From JBNKFQ01 sp050289385 (lineage in GTDB: Bacteria; Pseudomonadota; Gammaproteobacteria; Pseudomonadales; Porticoccaceae): a DNA stretch of 16,310 bases. The DNA is taken from positions 1 to 16,310 of the forward strand of contig JBNKFQ010000124.1 in assembly GCA_050289385.1 (NCBI GenBank), in the 5' to 3' direction. Position numbers and translations under genes: made by a program. Numbering within the stretch: position 1 is the first letter of the stretch; every line of letters starts with the position of its first letter. The notes under the pieces are model-generated. The model made no database searches and was not told the DNA's origin. It worked only from the letters and a program-made list of their open reading frames with translations. This document shows positions 10,101 to 16,100 of the stretch, piece after piece.

Positions 10101-13100
10101 TAAGCCGGCGCACGCCTGGGCCGCAGCGCTTCGACTAGATATTCGAAGGGAATATCCTGATGGGAATAGGCGTCCAGTGCCGTCTGTCTGACCTGCGACA
10201 AAAAATCGACAAACCGTGGGTTACCAGAAACATTACTCCGTAAAACCAACGTATTGACAAAAAAGCCCATCAGATTTTCAACACCAGGATGATTGCGATT
10301 GGCAACCGGCGACCCAAGGGCAATATCGGTCTGATGACTGTAACGGCTTAACACGATGGTAATAGCCGATAACATCGTCATATACAGCGTTACCCCCTGC
10401 CGAAGACTAAAATCGATAAGTTGTTGTTGTAAAGTCAGGGGAAAATGCACTGGCTCACATGCCCCGTTGTACGTCTTTTCCTGCGGTCTGGGAAAATCGG
10501 TTGGCAAGTCCAGCAACTCAGGCAAACCTTGCAACTGTTGTAACCAGTAGGCCTTTTGTTGTTGCAGCCCGCCGTCGCTCAACCACTGCCGTTGCCAGTG
10601 GACAAAGTCGGTATATTGAAATGGCAAGGGAGGCATCAGACCCGCAGGATCACAAGACGGATGGGTATCGAGCGCTTGATAAAGCTGTGTCAGTTCGCGA
10701 AAGAAAATACCCATCGACCATGCATCACTGATACAGTGATGCATGGTGACCAATAACAAATGCTCTATGGCATTTATCTTTAACAATCGTATGCGGCACA
10801 GTGAACCACCATTTAAGTTAAACGGCGCTAAGGCTTCTGCGGCACAGATCGCCTGTCGATCAACGTCATTGGCCAAGTTTTCTTTGCTAATAATAAACTG
10901 ATCAGATTGGCGAACACCTTGGTAAGGAATACCGTCTTTTTCCAGAAAGTAAGTGCGCAACACCTGGTGACGGTTTACCAAACGGTGTAATGCCGTAATC
11001 AATGCCCTATCATTAAGATTGCCAGTCAAATTAATCGCCAGAGGAATATTATAATGGGCACTATTGCCTTCCAAACGCGCGAGAAACCATAGCCGCTGTT
11101 GCGCATAAGACAATTGACTAAACGGGCTCACCTCTGCCGAGGCACCAGCAGATTTAATAACGGGAAATTGCAACGCTTTGCGCTGTGCCTCGTTGACCTG
11201 CTGTGCTATCTGCGCCAGACGCGGGTGTTCGAATATACTGCGGATAGGGATATCGGTGGATAAATCCTGTTTGATTCGATTAGCCAACGTCGTCGCAAGC
11301 AGCGAATGCCCGCCCAGCGTAAAGAAATCAGCCGTAAGGCTCACTACCTCTGGCCGTAAACCCAGTAACTCTGCCCAGATCTTTGCCAGCGCTAACTCAA
11401 TAGGCGTGCGAGGCGCAATATAGTCCTCTTGTGCAAAAGCCTTCCCCTCCGGGGCCGGCAAAGCATTGCGGTCCACCTTGCCATTGGGCGTCATCGGCAA
11501 TTGCGCTAACACAACATAGGCGCTGGGCACCATATAATCCGGCAGCAGGTTTTGCAGATATTTGCGCAAGCTCTCGGTATTATTACTGCTAACCAAATTC
11601 TCATCTTTTACCGAGTCTTCTTGCTTTACCAACTCCTCATGTTTTACTAAATAGGCGACTAGACGCGCATTGCCCACCAAGTCTTTGCGAACCACCACCA
11701 CACACTGCCGCACCTCCTCTCTGGCAGCCAGTGCAGATTCGATTTCTCCCGTTTCGATTCGAAACCCACGTACCTTGACTTGATCATCCAAACGTCCCTT
11801 GTAGTGCAGTTTTCCCTCGCGTGACCAACACACCTGATCACCGGTGCGGTACATGAGTGTACCGGGTTGAGTGGTAAAGGGATCGGCAACAAAACGCTGC
11901 GCGGTCAATTCAGGTTGGTTCAAATACCCTCTAGCTACGCCACTACCCGCTATGTATAACTCACCCTCAGTGCCCAGCAACGCCGGGCGAAGGTGTTGAT
12001 CGAGCACATAAACTCTCGTGTTGGAGATGGGTTTGCCGATAGCCACATTCCGGTTCGCATCACTAAGTTGTTCAACACCGACTGGCTGATAAGTCGACCA
12101 GATCGTGGTTTCGGTGGGACCATACAGATTCCAGAGCCGCTTAACTTTCGGTACCAATGCTTGAGCGAGGTCATGCGACAGCGCCTCACCACCGCATAGG
12201 GCTTTGAGATCCTTCTTCCCCTGCCAGCCACTTTCCAGCAGCATATGCCAGGTTGCCGGTGTTGCCTGCATCATATCTATGCCGTGTTCTTCGAGACTTT
12301 CGGCCAACGCCTGGGGATTGACTTGCGCCGAGGGTGTCAGAACGACTCGCGCCCCATTAAGCAGTGGTAAATATAACTCCAAACCGGCTATATCGAAGGA
12401 GAGTGTCGTCAAGGCAAAGACGTTTTCCCCGGTTCTGATATCCAGTATTGCCGCCATCGCCTTCAGAAAATTCACCACTGCACTATGGTGAACCATCACA
12501 CCTTTGGGCTTACCGGTGGACCCAGAAGTGTAGACCACATAAGCCAGTTGCTGAGCCTGAAAAAAAGCAGCGTCAACATTCGTTTCCGGTTGCCCTGACA
12601 GAAGTCCCGTTTCACCGGTGTTGCTACTGTCGCTATCGAGAAAAATCACAGGCAACGCTCCATGTTTATCTGGTAAGTGTTGCTGCAAATGGGATTGGCT
12701 CAACACCAGCGTTGCGGCGCAATCTGCCAACATAAAACTCGTGCGTTCTGCAGGATAGGATGGATCGATGGGGACATAGGCACCACCCGCTTTTAACGTC
12801 CCGAGCACACCTATCAGCATTTCCACAGAGCGTTCCAGATGAAGGGCCACCAATGCATTTTCTCTCACGCCTCGGCTGCGAAGAAAATGGGCCAATTGAT
12901 TCGCTCGCCGATTCAACATGTGATAAGTCAATTGCTGGTGTTTAAATATCAGTGCAATTTCACCTCCGTTGCACCGAACTTGTTGCTCGAACAAAGCATG
13001 AATTGATTTTTCCTGCGGGAAATTTTCGGTCGTGTTATTCCAGCAGTGCAACAGTAATTTTTCTTCCGAATCGGGCACGACACTGAGTGTGTCGACCTGA

Positions 13101-16100
13101 ACATCACCTGCCTCCGTTAAGGCAGCCAGCAGCTGTTCCAGAGAGGTCTCAAAGTAGTTAAGAAAGTGATCGACATCGACGGTTCTGTGCACCTGAGCAT
13201 CGAGAGAAAACCCCTCACCGTAGTCTGTGACCGATAAATTGAACGGATAGTTGCTGCGTTCTACCAAAAACGCACCCTCATCCCCGTCCAGTGGCAACGC
13301 ACCCCTCTCCAGGGTCAGTTGCCGGTAGTTCAGCATGCTGTTAAACAGCGCTTGACCCGCTCTCACGCCACTGCAACTCTGCGCCAACGGCAACGGCGAC
13401 TGCTCATAGCGCAACAACTCACTCAGCCCCCGCTCCGTCTCCCGCACCAGTTGCCCCACACTCCTTCCCGCTAAATCAACCCGCAGCGGCAGGGTGTTAA
13501 TAAACAGACCCAGCATCGACGCACCCGACGCACCCCCTTGAATCCGCCCTGACAACACCGTGCCAAACACCACCCTCTCGCGACCACTGCACCTCCCTAC
13601 CACCACGGCCCAAGCCGCATGTACCAGTATCGCCGGACTCACTCGATGCGCACGCGCAACCCGGCGCAATCCCCCCCCCAGGGACGCTGACATCTGGCGC
13701 CGGCGCTGACACAACTCACTGCCATCCCCCCGTGTATCGCTTCGATTAAACAACAGCGTCGGCTCATCAATTTCGCCCAGACGCGCGCGAAAATACGCGG
13801 CGCTCTTACTTTCAGTGTTCTTACCTCTAACACTGCCACTGTCCCCTCCAGCACTGTGCAATGCCCAGGCCACAAATTCCCGGTATTGCACCACTGGCGG
13901 CAGCGCCTCTGCTCGCATGCACGCCTGAATCTCCCCCACCAGCGCTTCCATCGCCACCCGGTCCACCACCAAATGGTGCAACAACAGCACCGCTCCCCAA
14001 CGCTCACTGTCGCCCCCTACCGGTCCCACCCGCGCCCGCAGTAACGGTGGTTGCGACAGATCAAAGCGCTCCGGCGCCGACAGGCAAGCCTGCAACTGCG
14101 CCTGCACATCCCCCTCGCCCGACAAAACCAACTCATCCACTTTCAGTCTTGCCTGTCTGTACACCACCTGCAGCGGCTGCGATAGCCCCTGCGACAACAC
14201 CGCCGTGCGCAGCACATCATGGCGATCTATAACCCGCTGCAATGCCGAGAGCAGTTCCTCGCATTGAGTCTCACTCTCTAACAGCAACGGCAGTTGCAAT
14301 ACATAGGGATCATGAGAAGCATCCAGTTGGTGGTGAAACCAAATCCCTTCCTGCAAGGGCGCCAGCGGGTAGATGTCCTGAATCATGCGCATACCGCCGG
14401 GCACCACCGCACCGATACGCTGCAACTGGGCCGCGCTGAGCTCCACCAGCGGCAACATCTCCGGGGTAATACAATCACACTCCGGCGGAATTCGATTCGC
14501 CGGGGCGGTGAATACCGAACTCTCCGGCGTTAACCCGGCGGCAAACTCTGCCAGGGTGCCCGCGCTGAACACTCGGCGTACATCACTGCTCCACCCCTCC
14601 GCCCGCAACCGGGCGAGCAATTGGGTCAGTAGCAACGAATGGCCACCCAAGGCAAAAAAGTTCGCGGTGGCGCTGATGCGCTCCTCCGCCAACCCCAACA
14701 ACTCCGCCCACAGCCGCGCCACCAACTGTTGCGTCTCCCCCTCTGGGGCCACATAGTGATCTGTATCGATCACCGTAAAATCCACACTCGGCAACCCACG
14801 CCGATCCAACTTCCCACTCGGGGTCAGCGGCAAGGCTTCCAGCGTCACAAACAGGCTGGGAATCATATACTCCGGCAAATACGCCTGAAGGTGGGTGCGC
14901 CACATCCGGGAGGGCTCCTCGCCATCGTCAGCCACGCCCTTGCACACCACATAGGCCACCAGGCGATCTTCTCCCCGCTGATCCGGGCAGGCCGCTACCG
15001 CACACTGCTCCACGTACCGATGCTGCTGCAGCCGCACTTCAATTTCGCCCACCTCTATGCGAAAACCCCGAATCTTTATCTGGCTATCCAACCGACCCAG
15101 ATATTGCAGGTGCCCATCGCCCAGACGCCGCACACGGTCCCCTGTCCGATACAAACGACCCTCGCCCCCAAACGGGTGCGCAATAAACTTCTCCTGACTT
15201 AGCGCCGCCTGACCCTGGTACCCCAGCGCCAGACCCGCTCCGCCTACATACAACTCCCCGGCAACCCCTATCGGCTGCAACCGCCGTTGCTCATCCAGCA
15301 CATACAGTTCGCTGTTCCACAGCCCCCTGCCGATCAGACTGCCCCGACTCAACGACTCGTGACGGCATTCGTAGTAGCTCACATCCGCGCCCACTTCCGT
15401 CGATCCATACAAGTTGAGCAACCGTGCCTGCGGCAACTCACGCAAACAACGCCTCATCAACGCCTCAGGCAGTGCCTCCCCGCTGCTGATCACATGGCTC
15501 AGATGGTTCAACTCCCCCGCTCGCCGTGCCTCTAACAACATACTCAACAGCGATGGCACCAGCGTCAGGCGAGTGATCCGATACGCCTCCAACGCGTCAA
15601 TCAGACGGCGGCCGTCCAGCACACACAAACGTGGCAAAATCACCAGATCACGTCCCTGACTCAGCGGCTGTAACACCTCCGCCAAATGGTCGACAAATCC
15701 CAGGGCGGTCTTTTGGCCGTAGCGATCCGCCGTCGTCCCCGGATACTCCGCATTCATCCACTGCAACCGATTGACCAGACTGCGATGGGTACCCAATACC
15801 CCTTTCGGCTGGCCCGTGGAACCCGAGGTGTAAATAACATAAGCGGGACTCTCCCCCCTCACCTGGCCCAGGTACGCTGGCCGGTCGCGCCGTGTCGACA
15901 GCGCCACGCCGCGATGGTCTCGCCCACGGTCGAACCACAGGCAACCACGACCGGCCAACAGCGCCTGTATGTTCAGCGTTTCCGCCACTGCTTCGTGGCT
16001 CAACACCCAGTCTATCGCCCCGTTTTCCAGCATAAACACGAGCCGCTCATGCGGGTAATTCGGGTCCAGGGGCACGTAAACCGCACCGGCTTTGAAAATC

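Larger units (their letters stand above)
7935..11135 (-). other. NRPS module 3: LCL-like condensation, degenerate A3*, T3
   Basis: The condensation domain starts at LSYAQQRLWFL and has HHCISDAWS (residues 1857-1865), with Gly replaced by Ala after the catalytic Asp1862. Otherwise it is ordinary. A3* is full length but its catalytic motifs are destroyed. The P-loop YTSGSTGxPKG has become YAWDIGKPRVR (from residue 2351). The GPTE region is CCTLPES. YxTGD is VYTGRLA. The hinge motif GRxDxQVKIRG is GRIPTREENVQ. LPxYMIP is WLYILP, and NGKxDR is EGSLDR with Ser2706 in place of the lysine. It should not make aminoacyl-AMP. T3 is normal, LGGHS with Ser2761 (8027-8029), so this carrier would have to be loaded by another adenylation domain or skipped. 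Confidence 0.88.
11215..14500 (-). other. NRPS module 2: E/C-like condensation, A2 (probably glycine), T2
   Basis: The condensation domain opens with IQDIYPLAPLQEGI and HHQLDASHD (HH at residues 659-660). The latter resembles the extended HH(I/L)xxxxGD signature of dual epimerisation/condensation domains, but with Gly changed to His. Its catalytic motif is HHLVVDR (778-784): His and Asp are kept, and the usual Gly is Arg. A2 has every core motif: YTSGSTGKPKG (about 12500-12533), YGPTE, YRTGD, GRLDDQVKVRGFRIETGEIE, LPDYMVPS and NGKVDR with Lys1611. Its hand-extracted pocket code, D-I-L-Q-L-G-L-I-W-K, is the code I know for glycine. T2 has LGGHS with Ser1669 (11303-11305). An insert of 18-bp repeats lies between motifs A8 and A9 of A2. 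Confidence 0.88.

Noticed and set aside
13497..14903. Long open frames on both strands opposite or out of frame with modules 1 and 2
   Set aside because: They are side effects of the GC-rich NRPS coding sequence. They have low-complexity composition, no recognisable motifs and no plausible ribosome binding sites.
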